Below, piece by piece: positions 47,545 to 57,075 of a stretch of DNA of 64,000 nucleotides (positions within the stretch are counted from its first letter, which is position 1; every line of letters begins with the position of its first letter). Below the pieces are notes generated by a model. That model had not been told where the DNA came from. It made no database searches and was given only the letters and a program-made list of their open reading frames with translations. Both the position numbers and the translations under genes were made by a program. The DNA lies in contig CAXXHY010000003.1 of the NCBI GenBank assembly GCA_963667575.2, positions 1 through 64,000 of the forward strand, in the 5' to 3' direction. This DNA comes from G963665495 sp963667575. GTDB taxonomy: Bacteria > Desulfobacterota > Desulfovibrionia > Desulfovibrionales > Desulfovibrionaceae.

Positions 47545-49606
47545 TCAGACCGTAACCGGTTCGGCTTCGGGCATGGGTTCATGGCTTGTGGCCGCTTGTT
47601 GCGTATCCTGGTGCGTGCCTGGGGCCTGGGGCCTGGCAAGGTCGTCGAGCACGCCTTCCAGTTCGGCGAAAATCTGTTTTTCGCTGAAATGGCGGATCTG
47701 TGCCGCTCCGCTGGGGCAATGTCCGGCGCAGCTGCCGCAGCCTTTGCACATGGCCGGGTTGATGACCGAGACCTGGCGGCGCTCGTCGAATTCAATGGCC
47801 GAGTAGGCGCAGAGTCCGATGCAGGTCTTGCAGCCCACGCAGATTTCCGGATCGATGTAGGAAATGGTCGGCGAAATGGAGACCTCTCCTCTGGTGATCA
47901 GCGCCAGAGCCTGGGCCGCCGCACCGGACGCATGGGATACGGCGTCCGGGATGTCCTTGGGCCCCTGGCAGGAGCCTGCCAGGAAGATGCCGTCCGTGGC
48001 TGTGGACACAGGTCCGAGCTTGGGATGTTCTTCCAGGAAGAAGCCGTCCAGGCCCTGGCTGATGCCAAAGGTCCGGGCCGTCTGGACCACGTCCGCCCGA
48101 GGTTCCATGGCCGTGCAAAGGATGGCCATGTCCACCGGCACGCGCATTACGCGTCCCAGAAGGGTGTCTTCGCTGACCACGATGAGTTTGCCCTCTTCCT
48201 CGGGAGACTGGGCCTGGTTGGTGATTTCGGCGGGCCGTCCGCGGATGAAGGTGACGCCTTCCTCCTGAACCCGGCGGAAGAATTCTTCGTATCCTTTGCC
48301 GAAACAGCGCATGTCGATGTAGAAATTGTAGATCTTGCAGTCATGCCCGACCTTGTCTTTGAGCAGGTGGTCGTACTTGAGTGCGTACATGCAACATACG
48401 CGCGAACAGTACGGATGGTACTTGGCGTCGCGGCTTCCCACGCAGTGCAGGATGGCCACACTTTCAGGGGCTTCGCCGTTTTTCAGGAGAATCTTGCCGC
48501 CCGTGGGGCCCACGGCATTGTTCAACCTTTCGAACTGCAGGCCGGTGAGTACGTTGTCGTACTGTCCGTAGCCGTACTGGGTCATGGGAGTCGGATCGAA
48601 AACATCGAATCCCGTTGCCATGATAACCGCGCCCACGTCGAGATCCACGGTCTGTTCCGTCTGCGAAAAGTCGATGGCCTGCGACGGGCAGAGCTTTGCG
48701 CACACGCCGCACTTTTTACCATTGAGCGTACGGCAATGATCCGAATCTATGACCGGCTTGTTGGGGACGCTCTGTGGAGAGTTGCGGTAAATGGCGCGTC
48801 GCATGCCCAGACCTTCGTCAAATTCGCTGACTACCTTGGTGGGGCATTTTTCCGTACACAGTCCGCAGCCCGTACAGAGGTTCATGTCCACGTAGCGGGG
48901 GTTCATGGTCACGGTGGCCTGGTAGTTGCCCACAAATCCCTTGAGGGAGCTGACCTCGCTGTAGGTCATCAGGTTGATGTTGGGCTCCTGGGCCACAGCC
49001 ACCATTTTGGGTGTGGAAAATGCATGCCGCGCAATCCAGGGTGGGAAAGGTCTTGTCGAACTGGGCCATGTGTCCGCCAATGGAGGGCGCACGTTCGACC
49101 AGGTGTACCTTGTGTCCGGATTTAGCGATATCCAGCGCGGCCTGGATGCCGGCAATGCCCGCGCCCACCACCAGAACATCCGGGTGGACTTTTTCGACAC
49201 GGGAAAAGAGTTCGTCATGGTAGTTGACGCGGCTGACAGCCGCGGCCACCAGATGCATGGCCTTGCGCGTGGCTTCTTCGGAGTCGGCCACAATCCAGGA
49301 GCAGTGTTCGCGGATGCAGGTCATCTGAAACAGGAAAGGGTTGAGCCCCGCACGCAAGCATGCATTCTGAAAAGTTTTTTCATGCAGTCTTGGCGAACAG
49401 GACGCCACAACGACGCGGTTCAGTCCGTATTCACGGATGTCTTTGATGATCATGTCCTGGCCGGGATCGGAACACATGAATTTGTAGTCCCTGGCCACGG
49501 CCACATTGTGCAGCTCGGAAGCAAATTCGGCCACACGGGGGGAATTGACTTTTGGGTGAATGTTGGTGCCGCAGTGGCAGACATAAACACCGATTTTATT
49601 AGCCAT
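47545..49606 (-). CDS. hdrA: Heterodisulfide reductase subunit A (frameshifted)
   Basis: About 687 residues. N-terminal HdrA domain (IGVYVCHCGTNI, YKFMCSDPGQDMI, VVASCSPRLHEKTF), FAD motif VVGAGIAGIQAALDIAKSG, the cluster-binding FPTLDCAACI, an inserted ferredoxin (CTGCGLCTEKCP, CGVCAKLCP) and a C-terminal ferredoxin (CVGCKTCIGLCAYSAIEF, CKGCGSCAGHCPSGA). One +1 in the A4 run at 49017-49020 splits CI from STPKMVAVAQEPNINL. This is a complete bifurcating-type HdrA. First gene of the operon; ATG 49606. Confidence 0.92.
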
Positions 49607-49996
49607 TGTCCTGACTCCCTGCGCTTGTGCCTGGTGCATGGGCAGTTATCGGATACTTCGTATAGTTCAATGAGCGTGCCTGAAGTGAATTTATCAATAA
49701 ATCCATATGGGTATAATCTTTATGGGGATTATCTGTAAGTAAAAAGCGGGAATTGTGTATTGTGCCACAAGACCTGTCTCGTTTTTCAAGACATAAAACA
49801 GAGGGGGGAATGTTTCTGGAAAACCTGTTGCTCTAAAAATATTCTCTGAAAAATAAGTATGTTAGCCAGGAAGAAAATGTTTGTCTTGCTAAAATAGACA
49901 AGACAAACGTTTTTGAAGAGATTTTCTTGCATTTGTTTTTCTGATAAGGCTACAATACGCATAAAAAGAAAATGTGATACCAAGTGGGAGAGCCTA
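49607..49996. promoter_or_regulatory. Divergent control region between hdrA and the kinase gene
   Basis: 390 bases without a gene. Plus strand: TGG at 49817-49819 and TTGC at 49828-49831 keep the exact GG-N10-GC spacing of a sigma54 promoter, pointing at the kinase gene. Minus strand: GGCACG-N4-TTGAA (49680-49666) has the same spacing but GA in place of GC at -12. Inverted repeats: ATAATC/GATTAT (49713-49732) and a perfect GTTTGTCTTG/CAAGACAAAC (49879-49888, 49899-49908). Confidence 0.45.
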
Positions 49997-51910
49997 GTGG
50001 ATTCTCTGCATGAGGCCTTGTTGCGCTGCAGTTTCGGCCAGATGCTCGTGATCGATGTGGATGGCCGGGTTGTCGCAGTGAATGACCGGATGTGCGAACG
50101 TCTGGGAATTTCCCGCGATCAACTTTCAGGTTCCATGCTGTTCGACTACTTTCCCCCCGAGGTGTCGCAACGACGCAAGGAGTACCTGAAGGAGGCCTTG
50201 CAGACGTGCTTGCCGGTTTCTTTCAGGGACATGTCCGAGAGCGGGATGGAGTTCGAAGCCGTACTTACGCCCGTGATGGACGGTTCCGGCACGCCCTATG
50301 CCGTGGTGGTGGCCCTGCAGGACGCTTTGGACCGGAAAAAGAGCGAAGATGCCCGTTACCGTCTGGCAACGGCCATCGAGCAGGCCATGGAAGCCATTGT
50401 TCTGCTGGATACGGAAATGCGTATCACGTATGTGAACCAGGCTTTCGAATCCATGACCGGTTATGCGCAGCAGGAGGTCAAGGGCTGCAATTTGGAAATC
50501 CTGTTTCAGGGCGAGGACCAGGAGTGCGTACTCAATAGTCTCGTGACCAGTCTCGAACAGCAGGACTCCTGGGCAGGGCGAACGGCCAACACCCGCAAGA
50601 ACGGGGAGATGTTTCAGACTGAGCTGACCATTTCGCGTATTCGGGGAAAACGGTTTCTGTTCATGGGGTATGTCAGTGTCTGGCGCGATGTGACGGACAT
50701 GGTCGGGCTGGAACGTCAGCTCAGGCAAGCGCAGAAAATGGAAGCCATTGCCACGCTGGCCAGCGGCATAGCTCATGATTTCAACAATATTCTCGGCCCT
50801 ATCATTCTGCATGCTGAGGTCAGCCTGACCAGGGTGGAGGATGGGGGGGATCTGCATGAATCCCTGGAAGAGATTCTCAATTCGGCCAACCGCGCGCGCA
50901 ATCTGGTAACCCAGATTCTTGGTTTGAGCCGCGGGCGCGAACGGGACAAACCCGTGCCTTTTCGCCTGAGCACCATTGCCAAGGAATGTCTCAAGATTCT
51001 TCGTCCCACATTGAGCGCCTCCATAACCATTTCCTACAATAATCTGAGCAAGGCCGACGTGGTCCTGGCCGACCCCACGCAAGTGCACCAGGTGCTGCTC
51101 AACCTCTGCACCAATGCGGCCCATGCCATCGGCAACAAGCAGGGAAATCTGGAAATCACGCTGCAGGATATCAAAGTGGACACCCCGGCCAAGGGTAATT
51201 TTCCTTTTCTTGGGATGGGCGAATACGTGAGCATGAGCGTACGGGATGACGGAGTGGGCATTGCCAAGGAGGACCAGGAGCGGATTTTCGAGCCTTTTTA
51301 TACAACTAAACAGGATAACATGGGCACCGGCCTGGGGCTGGCCGTTGTGCGGAATATTGTGACCGGCATGGGGGGCGGCATTCATCTGGAAAGCGAGCCT
51401 GGCAAAGGGTCGGAATTTCAGGTTTTTATTCCAAAGTGCGTGAATTGCCAGGAAAACAATACGGAAAGGCAGCGTGCCCAGGCCAGAGAGGGCGGCCGGA
51501 CGCATATTTTGCTGGTGGATGATGACGACGTCACGGTACGCTGCGTACGGGAACATCTGTTCGAGCTGGGCTATGATGTCACCCTGTGTCGTAATGGGTA
51601 TGAAGCCCTGGCCCTGTTCCGCCATGATCCCGAACCCTATGATCTGGTGATGATAGACGTGGCCACCCGCGAACTGAACGGACTGGAGCTGGCCAAGGAG
51701 TTGAAGCTCAGCCGTTATGATCTCCCGGTTATTTTGTTAACCACCTACACTGAAATTTTTTCATCGGAAAAGGCCAGGGCATTGGGTATCCGGGCCTTTT
51801 TGCGCAAGCCTTGCCAATACGACGAACTGTCGGCAATCATTTCCAAAATAGTTCCGCAGAAAATTGCCGCAAGCACGGAAGCAGCACATGGCTCAAATTC
51901 TGATTATTGA
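49997..51910 (+). CDS. PAS histidine kinase with C-terminal receiver
   Basis: A 637-residue soluble hybrid kinase from GTG 49997, chosen for GGGAG 7 bases upstream; a TTG start 84 bases earlier is less likely. Two PAS domains (about 5-110 and 125-240), a HisKA box (GIAHDFNNILGPI), an HATPase domain (NLCTNAAHAIGN, VRDDGVGIA, GTGLGLAVVRNIV) and a receiver (ILLVDDDDVTV, MIDVATRELNG). The downstream sigma54 regulator overlaps its 3' end by 23 bases and is the probable partner. It diverges from the Hdr operon. Confidence 0.88.
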   Translation: MDSLHEALLRCSFGQMLVIDVDGRVVAVNDRMCERLGISRDQLSGSMLFDYFPPEVSQRRKEYLKEALQTCLPVSFRDMSESGMEFEAVLTPVMDGSGTPYAVVVALQDALDRKKSEDARYRLATAIEQAMEAIVLLDTEMRITYVNQAFESMTGYAQQEVKGCNLEILFQGEDQECVLNSLVTSLEQQDSWAGRTANTRKNGEMFQTELTISRIRGKRFLFMGYVSVWRDVTDMVGLERQLRQAQKMEAIATLASGIAHDFNNILGPIILHAEVSLTRVEDGGDLHESLEEILNSANRARNLVTQILGLSRGRERDKPVPFRLSTIAKECLKILRPTLSASITISYNNLSKADVVLADPTQVHQVLLNLCTNAAHAIGNKQGNLEITLQDIKVDTPAKGNFPFLGMGEYVSMSVRDDGVGIAKEDQERIFEPFYTTKQDNMGTGLGLAVVRNIVTGMGGGIHLESEPGKGSEFQVFIPKCVNCQENNTERQRAQAREGGRTHILLVDDDDVTVRCVREHLFELGYDVTLCRNGYEALALFRHDPEPYDLVMIDVATRELNGLELAKELKLSRYDLPVILLTTYTEIFSSEKARALGIRAFLRKPCQYDELSAIISKIVPQKIAASTEAAHGSNSDY

Positions 51911-53312
51911 CGACGATGTTCAGCTTTGCAAAGCGCTGGCAATGGTGATCTCTTCCATGGGGCACAAGGTGCAGAGCGCCAATTACCTGGTGCAGGGGCT
52001 GGACATGGCGCGCCAAGGGATCTTTGATGTGGTCATTCTGGACATAGGCCTGCCGGACGGAAACGGACTGGAAGCTTTGCCCCGCATCCGCGGAAGCAAG
52101 AACAAGCCCGAGGTGATCATCCTTTCGGCTTCCAGTGATCCCGACGGAGCGGAACTGGCCATACGCAGCGGAGCCTGGGGATATATTCCCAAGCCTCCGA
52201 CTCTCAACAACATCAAACTGCCTGTAACCAGGGCCATCGAGTACCATCGCCAGAAATTGAGCCGCAGTGCGGCGCAGAATCTGAAACGTGACGGCCTGAT
52301 CGGCGAGAGCGAAGCCATGCACGGTTGTCTGGAGCTTGTGGCGCAGGCAGCGGAAACCGACGCCAATGCCTTGATCTGCGGCGAAACCGGAACGGGAAAG
52401 GAAGTGGTGGCCCGGACCATTCATGAAAACAGCCGCCGGGCCGGAAATCCCTTTGTGGTGGTGGATTGCGCGGCCTTGCCGGAGACTCTTGTGGAGAGCA
52501 TGCTTTTCGGACACGAGCGGGGCGCCTACACCGGCGCAGACAAGAAGTCCGACGGACTCGTCCGCCAGGCCCATACCGGGACCCTGTTTCTGGACGAAGT
52601 AGGGGAGCTTCCCCTGAGCGTGCAGAAAAATTTTTTGCGCGTGCTGCAGGAACACCGTTTTCGCCCGGTGGGGAGCGGCAAGGAAGTGGAGAGCGATTTT
52701 CGACTGCTGGCCGCCACCAACAGGGATCTGGATCAAATGGTGGGCACCTGGGATTTTCGTCAGGACCTGCTGTTTCGCATCCGGACCATTGCCATAGAAA
52801 CCCCGCCGCTCAGAGATCGACTCGGCGATGTAAGGCTTCTGGCCCGGCATTACGTACGGATGGTTGCGGAACGCACGGGCAGTGCTCTCAAAGAATGCTC
52901 TCCGGATTTGCTGGAAGCACTCGAGCAATACTCCTGGCCGGGCAATGTCCGCGAACTGTTCAATGCGCTGGAAAGCGCCATCGCGGCCGCAGGTACGGAA
53001 ACAACGCTGCTGCCCCGCCACCTGCCGTTGGAAATGCGCGTACAGTTCGCCAGGCAGACCATTGCGGCGGGAACCGGAGTGGACGCCGGGAGCGTACTGT
53101 TGAACGGACCGGATCCGGAAAATTTTCCAAGTCTGAAAGTGTTTCGCGAGCGCGTTTTGGGGGAACTGGAGCGGCAGTATCTGCGGGACTTGCTGCTGAC
53201 CGCGCAGAACGACGTGTCCACAGCGTGCAAGTTATCGGATCTTTCCCGCGCGCGATTGTACGCATTATTGAAGAAGCACAGCCTCTCGCGCAAGGAACTG
53301 GCCGTGGAGTGA
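51888..53312 (+). CDS. NtrC-family sigma54-dependent response regulator
   Basis: A 474-residue regulator: receiver (ILIIDDDVQL, phosphorylation Asp in VVILDIGLPDG), AAA+ domain with Walker A GETGTGKEVVA, the sigma54-contact loop GAYTGA (Tyr for the more usual Phe), Walker B LDEVGELPL, and a Fis-type helix-turn-helix end (ACKLSDLSRARLYALLKKH). ATG 51888 lies inside the kinase 3' end. It probably acts on sigma54 promoters in the 49607-49996 region. Confidence 0.92.
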   Translation: MAQILIIDDDVQLCKALAMVISSMGHKVQSANYLVQGLDMARQGIFDVVILDIGLPDGNGLEALPRIRGSKNKPEVIILSASSDPDGAELAIRSGAWGYIPKPPTLNNIKLPVTRAIEYHRQKLSRSAAQNLKRDGLIGESEAMHGCLELVAQAAETDANALICGETGTGKEVVARTIHENSRRAGNPFVVVDCAALPETLVESMLFGHERGAYTGADKKSDGLVRQAHTGTLFLDEVGELPLSVQKNFLRVLQEHRFRPVGSGKEVESDFRLLAATNRDLDQMVGTWDFRQDLLFRIRTIAIETPPLRDRLGDVRLLARHYVRMVAERTGSALKECSPDLLEALEQYSWPGNVRELFNALESAIAAAGTETTLLPRHLPLEMRVQFARQTIAAGTGVDAGSVLLNGPDPENFPSLKVFRERVLGELERQYLRDLLLTAQNDVSTACKLSDLSRARLYALLKKHSLSRKELAVE

Positions 53313-53340
53313 GGTGCAAGATTATTGACTAAAAAAAGGC

Positions 53341-53384
53341 CCGGTTTGCCCTGCATGCCCCATTAAAAGCAGGTTGCAAACCGG
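53341..53384 (+). terminator. Hairpin after the NtrC-type gene
   Basis: CCGGTTTGCCCTGC pairs with GCAGGTTGCAAACCGG with a two-base bulge. No clear T-run follows, so it may be a weak terminator or serve the opposite strand. Confidence 0.4.
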
Positions 53385-53435
53385 AGCCAGTCCCCGTTGT
53401 TCCCCCTAGAATCCCCCATTCCCTGCATCATGCTC

Positions 53436-53693
53436 TTATTGTGCGTCTTTCCCGTCCTTGGAAATAGTATTGCGACGGATTGTGTTCCGTGTTTTTGCGT
53501 CCGGTGTCGTACCTGTTTCCTGCTGGTTCACGCTTTTCGGCAGTGTGCCGGTCCCTTCCTGTTGAAATTGCAATCCGGAATCCAGATTATTGCGCGTACG
53601 TGCTTGCGACTGGGCATACCCTGGAATGGTTTCCAGCAGGAATCCAGTGGTGACGACAGCCACGGACAGAAATATGAAAAGCAGACGTTTCAT
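53436..53693 (-). CDS. Small exported protein at the end of the pilus locus
   Basis: 85 residues from ATG 53693, with AAGGAGA upstream. Signal peptide MKRLLFIFLSVAVVTTGF, cleavage likely after YAQ; the mature part is short, polar and rich in Gln, Thr and Arg. It follows the PilX-lectin gene by 10 bases and is probably co-transcribed. Not recognised; a minor surface or assembly factor is possible. Confidence 0.6.
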   Translation of the reverse strand: MKRLLFIFLSVAVVTTGFLLETIPGYAQSQARTRNNLDSGLQFQQEGTGTLPKSVNQQETGTTPDAKTRNTIRRNTISKDGKDAQ

Positions 53694-53703
53694 GACGTTC
53701 TCC

Positions 53704-55854
53704 TTAATAGGGGTCGGTAATAATGTCTTCGTCGCCACCGGCTCTGAACACGGTTTTGTAATTCCTTATCTTGGCGACCTGGGTCGCGGCGCCGGTTCCC
53801 TCGGTAAATCCGACGAGGATGGTATTCAGTTTTTCGTGGTCAGCCTGTTCCAGATAAAAGGTCTGCTCCAGCGCCGGATAGTAGGTCGGGAAGCCGGGAT
53901 TGTCAGTGGAATTGACCTCGTAATCTCCTTCCAGATCCCAGAGCGTTTTGTCCACATTCACGAATTCCGCGCAATTGGTAGACTGGCTGCAGCGGTTGAC
54001 CCAGACCTTGTTGGTGTACTCGTATTTGCCGTAATTGGGATCCGTATTGTCGTCCACCGCATCCAGACTGCGGTGCATTTCAACACGTACGGCGTATTCG
54101 TAGTAATTGCTGATGGTGTACCATTTCTGGAGATCGGAAGTCGCCTGGAACACGTTGTTGGTGGCCGTGTTCAAACCAGACCCGTGCTTGTTGTCGTCAT
54201 AGGTCTTGAGTCCTGCTTCGGTCCAACTCTGGGTGGGGGAGATTTCCTTGCGGCAGTTGAACTGCGAACCACATCCGGTTTCGAGATCGTCGCCCCAATA
54301 GACAAAGGAGAGATGTTCGCGCGGATAGAAGACTCCCGGATCCTTTCGGCCTCCGCCGGTGGACCAGTCCGAACTGCAGACGCAGGTGCCGTCGTTGCGG
54401 TACGTATCGAATTCGACACCGAATTTAGGCGGCTGGATGCCGTCGCGGTCCGGGTCCACCCAGTGGCTGATCGGCTTTAAAGGATCATCGGGGTTGTTCT
54501 TGTAGACCCGGCTGTCTCCGGCATAGGCGATGAGTTCGCCCAGTTCGGAGTCTCCGCCCACATCCAGCGGACTGTTGTCCACACCATTCATGATGGTGAA
54601 GACAAAGCCGTCGGCGTCTCTCTGGTCGAATTCGATGGTGAAGAACGAGCGCAGGCCCAGGCCGAAATCGCACCTGCCGTCGATGCAGAACAGGTTGACT
54701 CCGTGCTTGGTGCCCGAATACCAGACCGCGCCGAAGGTATAGTAGACGCCGGCCCCGAGGTTTACCCCCGGATCCGCGGTCAGTTCCACCGGATTGGTGG
54801 TCGGGTCGGAAGTCACCACCGTATGGGGGTCGTCATGGGTGATGCCGTCCTTTTTTTTGCGCGTGTCTTCGGCAACGAAAAAACTCTGCGTAATGGATTT
54901 TTCCACCTGTTCGGGGCCGGATAAGCCTGTGGACGTGGCCCAGAGATTCATGTTGTTGAGCGAATTCAGAACCACGAAATCGCCGTTTCCCAGGTTTTTC
55001 AGGTCATCGCCGTTGTCGGGAGCCCAGCCGCTGGCCCAGTTTTGCGTATTGCCGTTTTTGTCCGGAGGCTTTCTCAGATTGGTGAACGTATAGGTCCCGT
55101 CGCCGTTATCTATCCGTTCTTCATACAGGTAGTCATGGGATTTGACGGTGATGATGCCGTTTTGTTCGGGAAAGATCACGGCCCCGGAGTTGACCGTAAG
55201 ATTGTCGCCTTCCTTGATGGTCTGGCTTCCGGTTTTGCATTGAACGGCCAGGAAGTAGATGCGCCCGGTGATGTCCGGCCAGAGGGAGTCCTGCAAGGTA
55301 AGAAAAATGCGTGTTCTGCTGGCGTTCAAACTGGATCCGATGACACGGGCGTTGTTCTGGGCCTGGATGAAATCCAGGTCCTGGCTGCTGACGGCATACA
55401 GGTCGTCTGCCGAACTGCCGAACGTGGGAACAGTAAAACCCTCGGGAAAGGGCTCGTCGCCAGGTTGTTTGAGCTCAAGCTGCTGGTTGGCTTCAACGTG
55501 GTTGGTATTGACGGACTCGAAGGTTCCCAGTGCGTAGACCTTGAGCTTGAAGGATTTGCCGTCTTCGACCTTGTATTCGGGGATGCCGTTGATATTGCCC
55601 ATTTTCTGGTCAATGCTGTAGCCCTGGAGTTTCATCTGACTTTGGGCGTAGCGAATGCCTGATTCGGCCATGTAATAAGAGAGCTTGTAATGATTGACGT
55701 CCGTGGCGATTCTTCCGGCCGTGCCGAACATGGTCAACATGGCGGCCGCAAGGACGCTCAAGGTAACCAGGGTTGCAATGTAGAATACCAGTGCCGCTCC
55801 GCTTTCCGGGCCGCCAATGCCTCGAACCGAGTGTGTTGCTCTGATAGTTTCCAT
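53704..55854 (-). CDS. PilX-like anchored protein with lectin-like region
   Basis: A 716-residue protein from ATG 54-type start at 55854 with GGAAGGA upstream. Residues about 22-46 (GAALVFYIATLVTLSVLAAA) form a pilin-like hydrophobic helix without the GFTLxE cleavage site, as in PilX-type minor pilins (KLSYYMAESGIRYAQSQM follows). The middle (about 415-500; SFFTIEFDQRDADGFVFTI, KFGVEFDTYRND) resembles a legume/L-type lectin fold. Cysteines (CVCSSDW, CGSQFNC, CSQSTNC) suggest disulfides. Likely a pilus-tip adhesin. No frameshift, unlike its neighbours. Confidence 0.65.
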   Translation of the reverse strand: METIRATHSVRGIGGPESGAALVFYIATLVTLSVLAAAMLTMFGTAGRIATDVNHYKLSYYMAESGIRYAQSQMKLQGYSIDQKMGNINGIPEYKVEDGKSFKLKVYALGTFESVNTNHVEANQQLELKQPGDEPFPEGFTVPTFGSSADDLYAVSSQDLDFIQAQNNARVIGSSLNASRTRIFLTLQDSLWPDITGRIYFLAVQCKTGSQTIKEGDNLTVNSGAVIFPEQNGIITVKSHDYLYEERIDNGDGTYTFTNLRKPPDKNGNTQNWASGWAPDNGDDLKNLGNGDFVVLNSLNNMNLWATSTGLSGPEQVEKSITQSFFVAEDTRKKKDGITHDDPHTVVTSDPTTNPVELTADPGVNLGAGVYYTFGAVWYSGTKHGVNLFCIDGRCDFGLGLRSFFTIEFDQRDADGFVFTIMNGVDNSPLDVGGDSELGELIAYAGDSRVYKNNPDDPLKPISHWVDPDRDGIQPPKFGVEFDTYRNDGTCVCSSDWSTGGGRKDPGVFYPREHLSFVYWGDDLETGCGSQFNCRKEISPTQSWTEAGLKTYDDNKHGSGLNTATNNVFQATSDLQKWYTISNYYEYAVRVEMHRSLDAVDDNTDPNYGKYEYTNKVWVNRCSQSTNCAEFVNVDKTLWDLEGDYEVNSTDNPGFPTYYPALEQTFYLEQADHEKLNTILVGFTEGTGAATQVAKIRNYKTVFRAGGDEDIITDPY

Positions 55855-55868
55855 GGCTTCCTTCCTTG

Positions 55869-56350
55869 CTAACAACCTGGAACGTCACCGACCTCTATAA
55901 GCGTACGCGGGCTGAAGCTGAGGTCGAAGTTTCTCGTGAGACCACTTTTTCCAGTATACGTGAAAGTGATGCTGATGTCTTTCACATTACCATTTTCCTG
56001 GTTCATGGTCATGCCCGTATCGCTCAGATTGGTCAGAACATTCCAATTCATGATCCGCAGGGTGGAACCATCGATGATCTGCAGGGTTTCTTCCTGATCC
56101 TGCGTATCGGTGAATTTTACCTGAGCATCCTGGGTGAAACAGGTGATGTTTTCCATCTCGCTCATACGGGTGCTGATGACGTCGAACATGGGCTTGAGTT
56201 CGCCTGCGGCTATGGAGTTGCCTTCGGAGATAAGATAGCCTTCCACGCCGGTCATGATGAAAGCTGTAGATGCCCAAGCTGATCATGGACAACAGAATCA
56301 GGGACGCGATGACTTCCACCAGGGTGAATCCGTTGCGTCTGCGTATTCAT
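55869..56350 (-). CDS. PilW-like prepilin (frameshifted)
   Basis: About 160 residues. A prepilin N-terminus (NGFTLVEVIASLILLSMIS) with the G-F-T-L-x-E cleavage/methylation signature, then FIMTGVEGYLISEGNSIA and a beta-rich C-terminus ending EVGDVPGC. One indel separates the ATG (56350) from the leader; a second, in the T3 before ATCATGACC, splits the helix from the body. Ends 15 bases before the PilX-lectin start. Confidence 0.65.
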
Positions 56351-56351
56351 G

Positions 56352-56839
56352 TCAATGTACTCCGGCTGGATCGTTAGGATAACGAATTTGGGCGAACAAG
56401 GTGACGTAATACCTGCCGTTGGGATCCTGCGATTTGACGCGCAGCAATGGAACCTGATCATCGTTGAGCAGGATGGAAACGAGCATCGCCGTTGGAATTG
56501 AAGCAGCGTTCTTCCGCCAGCATGGTCACGTTGGACGTGGACGTTCAGGCTTGGCCACGGAGGCTATTCAGATTGCTAACGAAGTCTTCGAAGTCACTGG
56601 TCACTGTCAGTGCTGTCATGAACGTCCTGTGCACGTATTCCGCTGTGGCGTCTTCCATGCGCGCTGCCTATTTGCGACTCCTGGAGAATCCAGTCCAGCG
56701 GGCTGGTTGCTGACGGGGATGGTGGTGTTCATGAACTGAAACAACGTGGCCCCTGTCCAGGCCATGAATGACAAAGGTGATGATGATTTCGATAAGGGTG
56801 AATCCCTTGTTGTGAATTGCGTGTCGTGTCCTGGTTCAT
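56352..56839 (-). CDS. PilV/PilE-like prepilin (heavily frameshifted)
   Basis: About 160 residues. From ATG 56839 (AAGGGGG upstream) the reading MNQDTTRNSQQ joins GFTLIEIIITFVIMAW after removing one G. The body is recovered in pieces (MEDATAEYVHRTFMTALTV, SDFEDFVSNLNSLRGQA) and ends SILLNDDQVPLLRVKSQ and YYVTLFAQIRYPNDPAGVH, stop at 56352. About five indels fall in under 500 bases, the densest cluster in the window, so a true pseudogene cannot be excluded. First gene of the pilin operon. Confidence 0.55.
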
Positions 56840-56938
56840 AAGCTACCCCCTTTGAAAATCTGCGGCCGCTTTCCGTGCTTCTCGATGTTGAATCGAAACA
56901 CTGTCGGGCGTATTGCCCGGATGACATATTTGGGGGAA

Positions 56939-56955
56939 AGCAAAAGACGAACCAT
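56939..56955 (-). promoter_or_regulatory. Sigma54 promoter of the pilin operon
   Basis: The minus strand reads TGG-TTCGTCTT-TTGCTT: GG at 56953-56952 and GC at 56941-56940 with exactly ten bases between, the -24/-12 spacing of sigma54. It lies about 100 bases before the first prepilin ATG. AT-rich DNA at about 56960-57000 would suit an IHF bend. Confidence 0.65.
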
Positions 56956-57038
56956 GTTCGTATAAAATAAAAAAAGTATTTAAAACGATATGTTATATTA
57001 GGGCTGAATTGGTATGAAAGTGTGCGCAGCGGTGTGCT

Positions 57039-57068
57039 GTCACAAAGTGTGGCGCCACAAAGTGTGGC
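57039..57068. promoter_or_regulatory. Twin abutting palindromes, likely activator site
   Basis: Two adjoining 15-bp copies: GTCACAAAGTGTGGC (57039-57053) and GCCACAAAGTGTGGC (57054-57068). Each is an inverted repeat (GCCACA/TGTGGC) about a three-base centre; the second is perfect. They start 8 bases past the regulator's stop and lie about 85 bases upstream of the sigma54 -24 element, a usual enhancer position. Confidence 0.7.
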
Positions 57069-57075
57069 GGAAGGA

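Noticed and set aside
47105..49606. Selenocysteine in MvhD or HdrA, as in some methanogens
   Set aside because: All expected positions read as Cys; no in-frame TGA at a conserved cysteine. The single break in hdrA is a homopolymer indel.
49913..49996. TTG start 28 codons upstream for the PAS kinase
   Set aside because: It would overlap the perfect inverted repeat region and lacks a ribosome site; GTG 49997 has GGGAG at proper spacing.
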